64,000 nucleotides of DNA from Emiliania huxleyi CCMP1516. Lineage: Eukaryota; Haptophyta; Isochrysidales; Noelaerhabdaceae. A program made the translations under genes and the position numbers. The notes below the pieces were generated by a model. It saw only the letters and a list, made by a program, of their open reading frames with translations, searched no databases and was not told the origin of the DNA. Shown one piece after another: positions 45,065 through 54,858 of this stretch; the stretch's first letter is position 1, and every line of letters starts with the position of its first letter. The stretch spans positions 73,139 to 137,138 of the forward strand of contig NW_005200970.1 of NCBI RefSeq assembly GCF_000372725.1, written 5' to 3'.

Positions 45065-46270
45065 GGAGCGGTGTGGAAAGTGAGACTGCCGCGCCTCCCC
45101 GCTCCTGGAGGCCACATAGACCCACCTTGGCCTATGTGGATGGAGGCGGCGGGCGCGTGGCGCGGAGCGCGCGATCGACGTGCGGAGTGGGAGGGTAAGG
45201 GGGCCGTCCAATGTGAGATCAGTAGTGCCGCGTGTGTGAGCTCTCAAGCGCGCGGACGAGGGGGGGGGCATAATATATTTTCCTCAATAACTCCTCTTCA
45301 AAAGCCCAGCTCTCGAGACAGCTAGAGGGCTAATCTAGGGTACCGAGGCTCCACCCCCCCCCTTGGCGCCTCGTCTTTTCGTGCCAAACCCCAGCCGATC
45401 TCAGCCCGCCTCTCCGCTCGCGCCGGCCGCCCATGCGCTCGCGGGGCTCCCCGACGGGGCGGGCCTCGTGCTGATGGACCCAGCCGAGGTGCCCAACCAG
45501 TCGAAGCCGCGCCGACGCGCTGCGCGCGACCACCAGCCAGCTCTTCAGCCGTTCAGCGCGGTCGAGGACGGTGTGTCGAGAAAGTAGACACTCCAAACAG
45601 TTGTCGCGTTTTTTGCCTCTTTTTGAGCGTTGCTGCTGCACACCCAGCCCACCAGTGATACGAGACGCACCAGATCCAACCCTGGCAGCGCTTGACCGTC
45701 ACCCCGGTGGCCGCCCATAGGTGGCTGATCGCGGCCGCCGCTCACGCTGCTTTTCGGCGCCTCGGGGACGGCGTCCGCAGAATTCTTCGGCAGGCGGCGG
45801 ACCAGCTGAGTAACAAACTTTCGCACGCTCAGCACCTCGATGAGGTCACATGGACCACCAAGAACTGGCACGGGCTGCAGATGCAGCGCTTGTCTGTCGT
45901 TCTCCACACCGCCGTGGCGTGGCAGACAGACGGTGAACGAGCTAGCGTGCGGGGACAGCGGCATTGTGCACGGAGCGAAGTGCATTGCCGTTCTTAACGG
46001 AGTCGCTTAGGCGGCTCCGGTGCTGTGCCGGTGATAGTACTAGCACGCGCCAGTTCGCACCTGTGTCGAGCCTGTGTGCTGTGAGAGAGAGTTGTCTTGT
46101 TTAAATTCTTTTCCTCCCTTCCGCCCCGGCCGAAAACCGTGTGTTCCGGGCGGGGGCCGCGGCGGTCGCTTCGCGCGCTATTGCTGCTGCAACGTGTGCC
46201 TACTTCGTGTGTGTGTGTGTGTGTGCTCATACTCACTCACACACTGCCTGCATCGCCGAGTCGGAAGGCC
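45065..46270. other. Intergenic region with a dispersed about 390-bp repeat
   Basis: 45365-45755 is a repeat with about 75-80 percent identity by eye to 58950-59335, including tgctgatggacccagccgag, gcgcgaccaccagccagct and gctgctgcacacccagccca. 46080-46120 has gtttaaattcttttcctccc ahead of the next gene. No exon was supported. Confidence 0.6.
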
Positions 46271-48137
46271 ATGGAGGGGCCCCCGACACCTACCTCCCCT
46301 ACCCGACGCGGTTGGAGTCCGACGCATGCCTCACTGCGTAGAACGCCCACAGAGCCACCCATCCTGTCGTCAAGCTCGGGCGGTGCTACTTCCGGCTCGG
46401 TCTTTCTTGGCGCTGCGTATCGCCAGCGGGTGGTTGTGTCAGCGATGCCGGCGACTGCCCTCCAGCCTCTGACGGCGCCGTCGCTCGCCCTCGCTCCGCC
46501 TCCGTCGCCGTCCATACAGCAATTGGAGCGGCTCGGTGCCTCCTGGAACCAGAGGAGCCAGCTGAAGAGCCTGGACCGCGCGGCGGCAACTGAGCGCAGC
46601 ACGCCGTCCGCACCCTCGCCGCAAGCAGGTGCCGCCGGCTGGTGGACCACGCTGCTGGCGGCGGGGAGGGCTCGGGTCGACCCATTTGGAGCAGTGGCGC
46701 AGCAAGAGGCGGCGCGCGAGGAGAGCGCAGTGGTCGCGCTGCAGCGAGTGGCGCGCGGCCGCATCACGCGCACCACCATCGATCGCTTCATGCAGGACAA
46801 CTATGCGGGGTGGGAGAAGCTCGTGGATGAGCCACAGGTGCTGCTCTCGGTGTTTTCAAAGATGGTTGGATTCCAGGTTTTCAACACCGTCGTTGCCTCG
46901 TCCGTCTACTACTTTTTCGAAGGCGATGCCCTAACGCCTGTGGGCCGCCGCCACTCGTGGTACGTCTATGGCTCGGGCATGGTGCTGAATGTGCTGATTG
47001 GTGACACGTTCATCATCAATCTTGGCATCGATTTGCTCCAACCAGGCTTGCTTTATGCTCGGCACGTCGCCGCGCCGGCCGCGCATACGCAGCGCGAGAT
47101 GAACCAGATCCTTTCGCCGAAGGCCGACATCTACCTTGCATTTCGGCTTCAGCTCGTCACGAAGCTCGTCGTCATTACACTGATCTACTCCTCCGCTCTT
47201 CCTCTCTGCACCCTCCTCACGGCTGCCTTTATGTGGCTCGCGATGTGGGTCGATCGCTACAACCTGCTCCGTCGCTTTGCACCGCCACCACGCTCCCCCG
47301 ACTTTCTCATCTCGGTTGTGCACTGCTACATCATGCCAGCCGCCATCGCCGTGCATCTTGGCTGCACGGTCCTCTTCTTCGAGCAGCAGCGGCGCGTCGT
47401 TCACGCCGACCCGCTTTGCTCCTCCATCGCCGCCCTGACCGAGTACGAGGAGATGCACTCTGCTGGCGAGCTTGTTGGCCCTAACCCGGTCTTCTCCTTT
47501 GGAGGCGTTGGAAAGTATGCGGCGGCGGGTGCTACTGGCGAGGGGGGGGGCGGGGCGACGACAGGTGTAGGGGTTTGTCAAACGGCCGCGACAATTGCGC
47601 AGGCGGACGCTGCCGTCACGACGTGCTGGATCGCGCTGGCAATCTGGGGCACAGCCCTGGCGTATTACGTTTGGCGAGAGCTGACGCGCAAGGCAGACGC
47701 GTACGTCCACGCCACCGCTGACAACCTGCTCGCGCGCTTCGTCGACGTATTTACGGTTCAGCAGCCAGTCCAACGCCAGGCGCGCTGGAAGAGAGGCAGG
47801 ACATCGCACCGCACACGTGACACGCGTCGCCGAGCGCGCAGCCCGAACCACTCGCTGGGCTGGCGGTCACCTCCTGCACCCGCGATGACAGGTGCTCGCC
47901 GAGGCACACCGCAACCCCTTCCGCCGCGACGGCGAAGGCTCGCTCTACATGCCACCACTCCCGCGCTGGGTGCTCGAGAGCCTTGGCTCCGCCGTGTCCG
48001 ACGAGGCGGCCGCCATCTACAACCCCTCCACCTCCATCCGTCGCTCTATGAAGGGCGCGCCATCGCGTGGGCCGCGCCGGCCGCGGCGAGGGCCCAGCCG
48101 CGAGAGGCAGAAGGGGGGCTATAGTACGTTGGTGTAG
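46271..48137 (+). CDS. Multipass membrane protein with IQ-like motif
   Basis: The ATG at 46271 (MEGPPTPTSPTRRGWSPTHA) begins a long Ser/Pro cytosolic tail. Next come an IQ-like helix (SAVVALQRVARGRITRTTID) and hydrophobic segments (VFNTVVASSVYYFF, MVLNVLIGDTFIINLGIDLL). A linker QREMNQILSPKADIYLAFRL precedes TM segments LVTKLVVITLIYSSALPLCT, a following loop WVDRYNLLRRFAPPP, and further TM segments. Intron 47747-47891 (gtattt...gacag, GT-AG) joins ARFVD to VLAEAHRNPFRRDGEGSLYM, stop at 48135-48137. The linker-TM pattern (ADIYxxxR...YSSxxPL...WVDRYxLLRR) resembles a protist channel-like family with some likeness to OSCA/TMEM63 or anoctamin C-terminal regions. I cannot name it with confidence. 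Ion transport with calmodulin input is an inference. Confidence 0.6.
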
Positions 48138-48219
48138 GCTGTCTAAGTCGCGTAGCCATAGAGTAGCGGGGCATCAATTGTAGGCCAGACTGAGTGAGTG
48201 AATATTTTCTTGATACGAA

Positions 48220-48371
48220 AAGGTAAGGTAAGGTAAGGTAAACGTCTCCACACACACAAAGTGGTGGGGCAAGGGGGGGCGACCCTCGCATCTCCACGCC
48301 CGGACACGGGCAGGAGCCCCACGGCATTCAAAGTGCAAGCACCGGCCCGGTGCCGTGGGTGAGCAACCTGC
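48220..48371 (+). repeat. GGTAAGG-family repeat, copy D (most complete)
   Basis: aggtaaggtaaggtaaggta, aacgtctccacacacacaaa, gtggtggggcaag, cacgcccggacacgggcagg, agccccacggcattcaaagt, gcaagcaccggcccggtgcc, gtgggtgagc. It lies 83 bp downstream of the preceding stop codon. Confidence 0.9.
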
Positions 48372-48558
48372 ACCCCACTCCTACTCCTATAACACAACCC
48401 CCACAGCGTGGTCGTCTACGTGTTCAGAAACACAGCGAGGCGAGGGTGAAGGGGTAGTACCCGGGGTAAGGGGCTGTGTGGGGCTATCTGTGACTACTCC
48501 ATCTAGCCTGGGGGGTAGCAGGAGGGGGGGGCAGAGGGTAAGATATGGGTGAGGCCAG

Positions 48559-49410
48559 CTACAAGTCGGACGCCCTCCCGTCGTCGTCGGAATACTCCTC
48601 GGAGCGGTCGGCGTCCTCGTCGTCGTCCTCGGTCTGCATTGCCTCGCCAGCCGTGAACCTGAACACGGCGTCGGCCGGCGCCGAGGCGCCGGCAGCCGTC
48701 ATCAGGTGCATGACCATGCGGTCGCGGCATGCCGCATCAATCTTGCCGCGCCCGGCCAGCTCGTTCGCGAGCCAGTCCGGGGCGACCGTCGTCGCCACGG
48801 TCCCCTGGGGAACTGTGGCGTACACCTTGCTGGGGCCGCGTCGATACCCGTCGTCCCTCTCCGGGGGCAGCGAGTATTCGACTCCTATTTTGGACCCGGC
48901 CTGGCTGCGCGCCTGCGCAGCTGCAGACCGCAGCCCGGCCATCACGTACTCGATGTTCTCGCGCAGCTGCGCGCGCGGGCGCTCCGCGTTCTCGGCCTCG
49001 TTCGCGGCGCGCTCGCCAGCCTCCTTCGCCCGGCGCTCCTTCTGCCGGATCTTCTTGGCCTTGCGTGACGCGGTTCGAGCCGCGAGCTGCTCATCAGTGA
49101 GCTCCTTCTTCTTCGGCGCGGTGCGCTCGATGTACGAGCGCTCCGCCACCTTCACCGACTCGCGGTCGCCCGCGGCCTTCTCGTGCTTCAGGTCGACCTC
49201 GATGGTCGCGTAGCCAGGCCTTATCAGCCTGACACACGACGCACCGAACAACCGTGCGACACCCACCGCGTCCTCCAGTTGCGCGCGATCGGAGCGATTC
49301 CAGGGTCCGCTGCGCATCCCCGGCAGTACGACGGTGGCCGGCGCTTGCGCGCCAGCCCCGTCCGCCACCGGGTCCGCGGCCGCGGTCCCTGTCATAGCTA
49401 CGCGCGCCAT
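48559..49410 (-). CDS. Unknown charged protein, intronless
   Basis: The minus-strand ATG at 49410 gives MARVAMTGTAAADPVADGAG. The frame runs 283 codons to a stop at 48559. A globular start (AQLEDAVGVARLFGASCVRL-IRPGYATIEVDLKHEK) is followed by a Lys/Arg/Glu helix (ELTDEQLAARTASRKAKKIR), a middle part (ENIEYVMAGLRSAAAQARSQ; SKVYATVPQGTVATTVAPDW) and an acidic tail (EDDDEDADRSEEYSDDD). Gag-like or RNA-binding roles are possible, because it is intronless and surrounded by repeats, but no family was recognised. Confidence 0.6.
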   Translation of the reverse strand: MARVAMTGTAAADPVADGAGAQAPATVVLPGMRSGPWNRSDRAQLEDAVGVARLFGASCVRLIRPGYATIEVDLKHEKAAGDRESVKVAERSYIERTAPKKKELTDEQLAARTASRKAKKIRQKERRAKEAGERAANEAENAERPRAQLRENIEYVMAGLRSAAAQARSQAGSKIGVEYSLPPERDDGYRRGPSKVYATVPQGTVATTVAPDWLANELAGRGKIDAACRDRMVMHLMTAAGASAPADAVFRFTAGEAMQTEDDDEDADRSEEYSDDDGRASDL

Positions 49411-49504
49411 GGATCGGCGGTTACACCACTGCAATTAACCAAGCCCGCGACGACAACACAACACCAGTCGAGTGTGACGAGGACTCGCACACTCGCTCGC
49501 GTCG

Positions 49505-49662
49505 GTCGGTTCGGTTGCCTTTCCATCTATTGTTTCGTCTCGCGTCCACACCACGCCTGGCTCCAACACGTGGACACGCCCCCATAGATGGGGACACTAC
49601 TAGCTACTACTAGGTCACGCATGGCATCAGAAGTTTTAACTTTTATCTCTGGGCCCTGGGCG
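49505..49662 (-). repeat. Inverted copy of the 41196-41403 repeat
   Basis: Reverse complement of the 174-bp unit and its flank: ccacaccacgcctggctcca, ggacacgcccccatagatgg, actaggtcacgcatggcatc, cttttatctctgggccctgg. Confidence 0.85.
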
Positions 49663-49861
49663 AAAAAGGCAATCACGAGACTGCCGTGTGTCATGCGGGT
49701 TGCTCTCTCATACACACGGGCTGAGCCTTAAATGTTTTAGATCGACTCCACGAGTTCCAGCGGATTATTCATTTTGTACGATTGGTGCAGGACCTCGCAG
49801 GGGTGGAGCGACTTGGCCTGTACGTGAGTTTCCGGAAGCCAAAACGCAAACGCGGTCTGAG

Positions 49862-50130
49862 CCCTGGAGCCTGGTGTCGAGGTGTCGAGGCCGGGTGTCG
49901 AGGGTGTCGAGCTGCTGTCGAGGGATAGAGGTGTCGAGGCCTGTCGAGGCCTGTCGAGGCCTGTCGAGGCCTGTCGAGGCCTATCGAGGCCTGTCTAGGC
50001 TGGGACCATGCCATACATTAGGTCCGTGTCGAGGTGTCGAGGAGTGGTGTCGAGGGTGTCGAGCGTGTCGAGCGTGTCGAGCGTGTCGAGCGGTGTCGAG
50101 TGTTGTCAAGGTGTTAGCGTCTAAGGTGTC
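49862..50130 (+). repeat. gtcgaggcct 10-mer minisatellite
   Basis: Clusters of gtcgaggcct (about seven copies, 49935-49998) and gtgtcgagcg/gtgtcgaggt variants (49878-49930, 50028-50130). No gene was identified around it. Confidence 0.9.
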
Positions 50131-50549
50131 GAGGTATCCAAGGTGGCAGGATGCAGTTGCAGCCCATAACAAAACTTGGGCAGCAGCTGCAAAGCTGTTT
50201 CATCCCTTATAGTTGCAGCCTCTCAAAGTTGCACCCCTGTTGATGTAGCACAACCTGTGAGCACAACCAGTATACTCTGTGGACATTTGAGGACATCAAG
50301 CTCACTAGTGCCAGGAGTCGTTGCCACTGCACAAGGTGCTGTGCAGGCGCAGCACCTATGGACCTAAGCGCTAAGGCTACAGGACACCCCATGCAGCAGC
50401 GTCGCCGCTGCAGCGTCGTCGCCGCTGCAGCGTCGCCGGCGCACAAATCGCAACTGACCACAGCGCTCATGGCACAGGGTCAGGCTGGTGCCATGAGTCA
50501 GTGGACATTGCCAAAACGAAAGCTAGCAAACACGACGCGCGCAAAAGTA

Positions 50550-51109
50550 CGGGGTGTGGAGGGTGAGTTGACCAGGGGGTTGTGCGCCGGGCCCTCCTGC
50601 TCGGCTCCAGCCGGTAGACAAGTCTTGTCATCAACAGAGTAGATGGATCTCTGACCTCGGGGCCGATGTGACCAAGCGCTGGTAGCGTGGTTTGACCTCA
50701 CACCCATGGTCTCACAGTGTGCCGGCAGTCGCCGAGCAGTGTCGCTCACACAAGCCGCAGCACAAGTGACTGAGGGCCAGTGAGGGCGAGCCCATCGCTG
50801 TCACAGCTGTAGCAGCCGCACAGTAGGCTGTGTCAACTGTGCAGAGTGTGTGAGCAGCAGAGGAGCTGCTCTCCAGGCTTCAGGCGCAAAGAGCTGCATG
50901 CCACCGAAGGCGCTGTCGAGGTTCGCCGAGCGCGGCGCAGGTTGGAGGACACCGTCACCGACGAGCGCGTTGGACTTTTCACTCCGGACAAAAAACGCGG
51001 CACAGCGGACGGTGCGGGGCGTGCCGCAAACTTAGCGGCGAGGCGCGGGACCGTCTGTGGCGAAGTGGGTCGCGTCCCCCGATCCGTCAACCCTGCATCC
51101 ACACCCTTT
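50550..51109 (+). mobile_element. MITE-like element, copy 2
   Basis: Same element as 21056-21605. The left end ggggtgtggagggtgagttg (50552) has an inverted partner gtcaaccctgcatccacacc (51087-51106). Internal landmarks: gacaagtcttgtca, ccgatgtgaccaagcgctgg, gcatgccaccgaaggcgctg. The 340 bp before it (50210-50550) has open, TE-like fragments in two frames. Confidence 0.85.
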
Positions 51110-51267
51110 AGATCGCACGCTGGATACACAGTGATTATTCATTCACGAGAAAACTTCCGTGGGGGCAAAACTCAGACGATCGCACGCGGCAGTGCGAAGG
51201 CAAGAGCGAAACGGCACGGTTGCCGTGGGTTGCGGCCCGGCCCTCTGCGGCGGCTCGGCAGCGCAAT

Positions 51268-52273
<1,006 letters not shown>

Positions 52274-52377
52274 CCTTCGCCAAAGAGTGCAACAAAAAGA
52301 ATTTTAGATTTTTAACAAAAAGAACTCTCCCGCGGTTCGACACAGGTACCAAAAGAGGCACAGCCAGCGACGGACCT

Positions 52378-52719
52378 TTAGAAGGCGCCGTCGTCCTCAT
52401 GGAGGTGGGCACGATCGGGGGGACAGTCGAATCCGCGAGCACCGTAGTGCTCGCCGAAAAGACCATCCCCATCATCCCAACCCCCCCGGCGACCCCCTCG
52501 CCGCTTGCCCCGCCAGCGGGCACTGCGCGACCCACCCCCGCGCCCTCGACCGCGCCCCCCGCCAGGAGCATATCGCATCACCACCGCCCGATCCTCGTCG
52601 AAGAGCAGAATCTTTCCCGCCTTCACCAGCTCCTTCCACCCCTCCGTGTCCTGCAACGTCGTGGCGCCAGCCCATAGCTCCGGCCCTCCGTCGCAACATC
52701 CCGGCCCCTGTTCCGGCAT
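52378..52719 (-). CDS. Possible small protein next to a repeat module
   Basis: The ATG at 52719 on the minus strand (MPEQGPGCCDGGPELWAGAT) opens a 113-codon frame with TLQDTEGWKELVKAGKILLF and a Gly/Arg-rich tail ending HLHEDDGAF-stop. Reading upstream, the frame extends through VAQWAAIQAAEKAAWDAARC to a stop inside the repeat module at 52829, so the gene may be truncated at its 5' end. No family recognised. Confidence 0.35.
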   Translation of the reverse strand: MPEQGPGCCDGGPELWAGATTLQDTEGWKELVKAGKILLFDEDRAVVMRYAPGGGRGRGRGGGSRSARWRGKRRGGRRGGWDDGDGLFGEHYGARGFDCPPDRAHLHEDDGAF

Positions 52720-52828
52720 AGCGTCCAAAGCCGCCCTAAACCTACGGCAGCGCGCCGCGTCCCATGCCGCCTTCTCAGCCGCCTGGATAGCCGCCCACTG
52801 GGCAACCGAGTAGTGGGAGGGGGAGTCC

Positions 52829-53117
52829 GGTAAAGAATTTTACTACGAAACTCCCTCGCACCAAGTGCACGACACTGGGCACGGGACTGGCTCGCACCGG
52901 TACAGAATTTGATTTACGACAGAGCACGAGACAAGCCGCTGCGGCCGCAAAGGCGGCGAGTACGAGGGCGATTAGCGTCAAATGCCACAGGAGCAGCAAC
53001 ATCGCCGCGGTATAAACGGCCGCCGACAAGGCCAAGTCCCAGCAGCAAAAAGAATTTGACAACCACTCCCTCGCACGACACTATAGGCACGGGACTGGCG
53101 CGCACTGGCACTAACAC
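52829..53117 (-). repeat. Two reverse copies of the ccgtgcccagtg / aaaattctttt module
   Basis: 52829-52899 and 53047-53117 both read, on the minus strand, gcgagccagtcccgtgccca (or close), then a tcgtgcgagggag block, then aaattcttt. Plus-orientation relatives are at 32111-32168, 39553-39590, 41737-41762 and 41846-41895. Confidence 0.8.
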
Positions 53118-53423
53118 AGGTACATCACGGGAGCCGCCTAAGCGACTCCCGCGAGGACGGCGAGGCACTTAGCTCCGTGCACTCGACCGCCCTCGCCGCA
53201 GGCAAGCTCATTCACAATCTGCTCTGCGATGGCCGTGTGAAGAACGACTGAGATGCGCTGCTTCTGCAGCCCCAGCCAACACCTCCCCGAGGTTCTGCGT
53301 GTCCTATACGAGAGGAGAATCCCTGGGACCCACCCTGTCGTGTGGGTGAACCCTGCCCAGCCCCCCTCCGTGTCGCGATGCGCTCCCCGCTCCCATTCCC
53401 CTGTGTCCCTGATGTCCTTCCAA

Positions 53424-53479
53424 GATCCTGCTCGTGCAGGTGGGGACCCTGTCCTTCTCCCACCCCTTGTTTGGTGTGT
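53424..53479 (+). repeat. Dispersed repeat, partner of 14834-14888
   Basis: Shares gcaggtggggaccctgtcct, tctcccaccccttgtttggt with the earlier copy. It lies directly before the inverted-repeat transposon. Confidence 0.85.
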
Positions 53480-53502
53480 CCGTTTTATTTATTTATTTAT
53501 GC

Positions 53503-54790
53503 GTGGATATCCTTTGGGCGCGTTGGGTAGCGAGAATTGGTGTGACGCGATCCACGCAGGCGTGTTTTCTGGCGGCCGACCGTCAGTGCACGGAGTTGCC
53601 CCCGACTGCCCCGGCTAGTTCCCGAGGTACGTCCCGAGGTCGTCGGGAGTGGCCCCTTCGCCGCCCGAGACCTAGCGCGGGTGGGTTGGTATACCGTCCC
53701 GTTTGCTCTTCACAGCTAGGGACGGCCTAAGGGCCGAATTCGAGACCAACCCCACCGACCGTCCCAGAAGGCCCCCGCACGGGGGGTCCGGGGGGGCACC
53801 ATGATCGTCCGGACGCGGCCCTCCGTACACGGAAACAGCTTACCGGAGACATTCCCGAACTCAAAACAGCTTACCAAAGGCAGATATGAGCTCAGCTCAG
53901 CGAAATCTAGCAGCACATACCCTTGGTACCCAAAATAGTTCATATCACTCGAACTTTGGACAAGGGAATGGGCCCAAAGAGGGGGGCGTGCCGGTCCTTG
54001 CTCACAAAGACGAGGCAGGCTGGGCAGGGCTCGGCGGCACACGGCGGATGCTGTGCGTCACTGGGCCACAAGTTTGGTTTCGGCAACACCCTCGACCAAA
54101 CCTTGCTCAAGGTTCTTGGGTGCAAAGAGCGCGGCCACAAGTCACAGGGCCCGCTCGTCCATGCGACCGGTAAAGGCTGGGTGTCAAAGGGCACAAGGGA
54201 CAGTACTACGACGCGCTCCATGTCAAGAACGGAATCGTCAAAATTTGTCTCGTCGAAAGCCAGGGCGGCATCGCGCCGCCGACCAAGAGAATCATCTTCA
54301 ACTTCGCCAAAGAGGTTGGCAGCCCGAGCGCCGTCGACCGCACCGACTACGGCACAGCCTCCTGCAGGTGCAGCGCCCGGGGCTTCGCCCAGCACCACTC
54401 GCAACAGCTCTCACGCGCCGCCGTCTGTGGCGACGCGCAAAACATCAACAACGCTGCTCGCAACATGCGTGTCGCGCACTCATTCATGACCGGTCTCAAT
54501 GCCCCAACCCCCTGCGCGCGGGCCTTCTAGGCCCGCGGGTAGTCTCCCCCCATTCCCAGGGCCTCCAGGGCTCGCACCTCAACCTCTCACAGACCAGCGC
54601 ACAGCGCCATAGGACGTATATCTTCTCAAGGTCTCGGGCGGGGGACGAAGGGGTCACACCCGACGACCTCGGGAACTAGCCGGGGCAGTCGGAGAAGTGG
54701 CAACTCCGTGCACTGACGGTCGGCCGCCAGAAAACACGTGGCTCGGGTTACACCAATCCTCGCTACCCAACGCGGCCAAAGGATATCCAC
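53503..54790. mobile_element. Transposon with about 140-bp terminal inverted repeats
   Basis: The left arm (53503-53648) includes gtggatatcctttgggcgcg, ttgggtagcga, tgttttctggcggccgaccg, tcagtgcacggagttgcc, ctgccccggctagttcccga. The right arm (about 54655-54790) is its reverse complement with small gaps. Inside is a frameshifted frame (53923-54530). The right terminus alone is also seen at 16225-16260. Target duplications were not identified. Confidence 0.8.
53923..54530 (+). pseudogene. Frameshifted transposon frame
   Basis: One frame reads GPKRGACRSLLTKTRQAGQG and LDQTLLKVLGCKERGHKS to GKGWVSKG (about 54190). The next frame continues QYYDALHVKNGIVKICLVES, KRIIFNFAKEVGSPSAVDRT, ASCRCSARGFAQHHSQQLSR and NINNAARNMRVAHSFM, to a stop near 54530. 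A single-base shift at about 54189 joins them. Normal composition and conserved-looking residues suggest a once-functional element protein. I do not recognise a known transposase catalytic triad. Confidence 0.55.
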
Positions 54791-54858
54791 CTCGAGAACC
54801 TCAATAACAAGGCTGTGAACGGGAACCCACTCAGCCCGCTCGTCGACTCGACGACGAC

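Noticed and set aside
47747..47891. Exon-duplication signature in the multipass membrane gene
   Set aside because: gtatttacg and gtgctcgcc share only the first two bases; counted as a normal intron.
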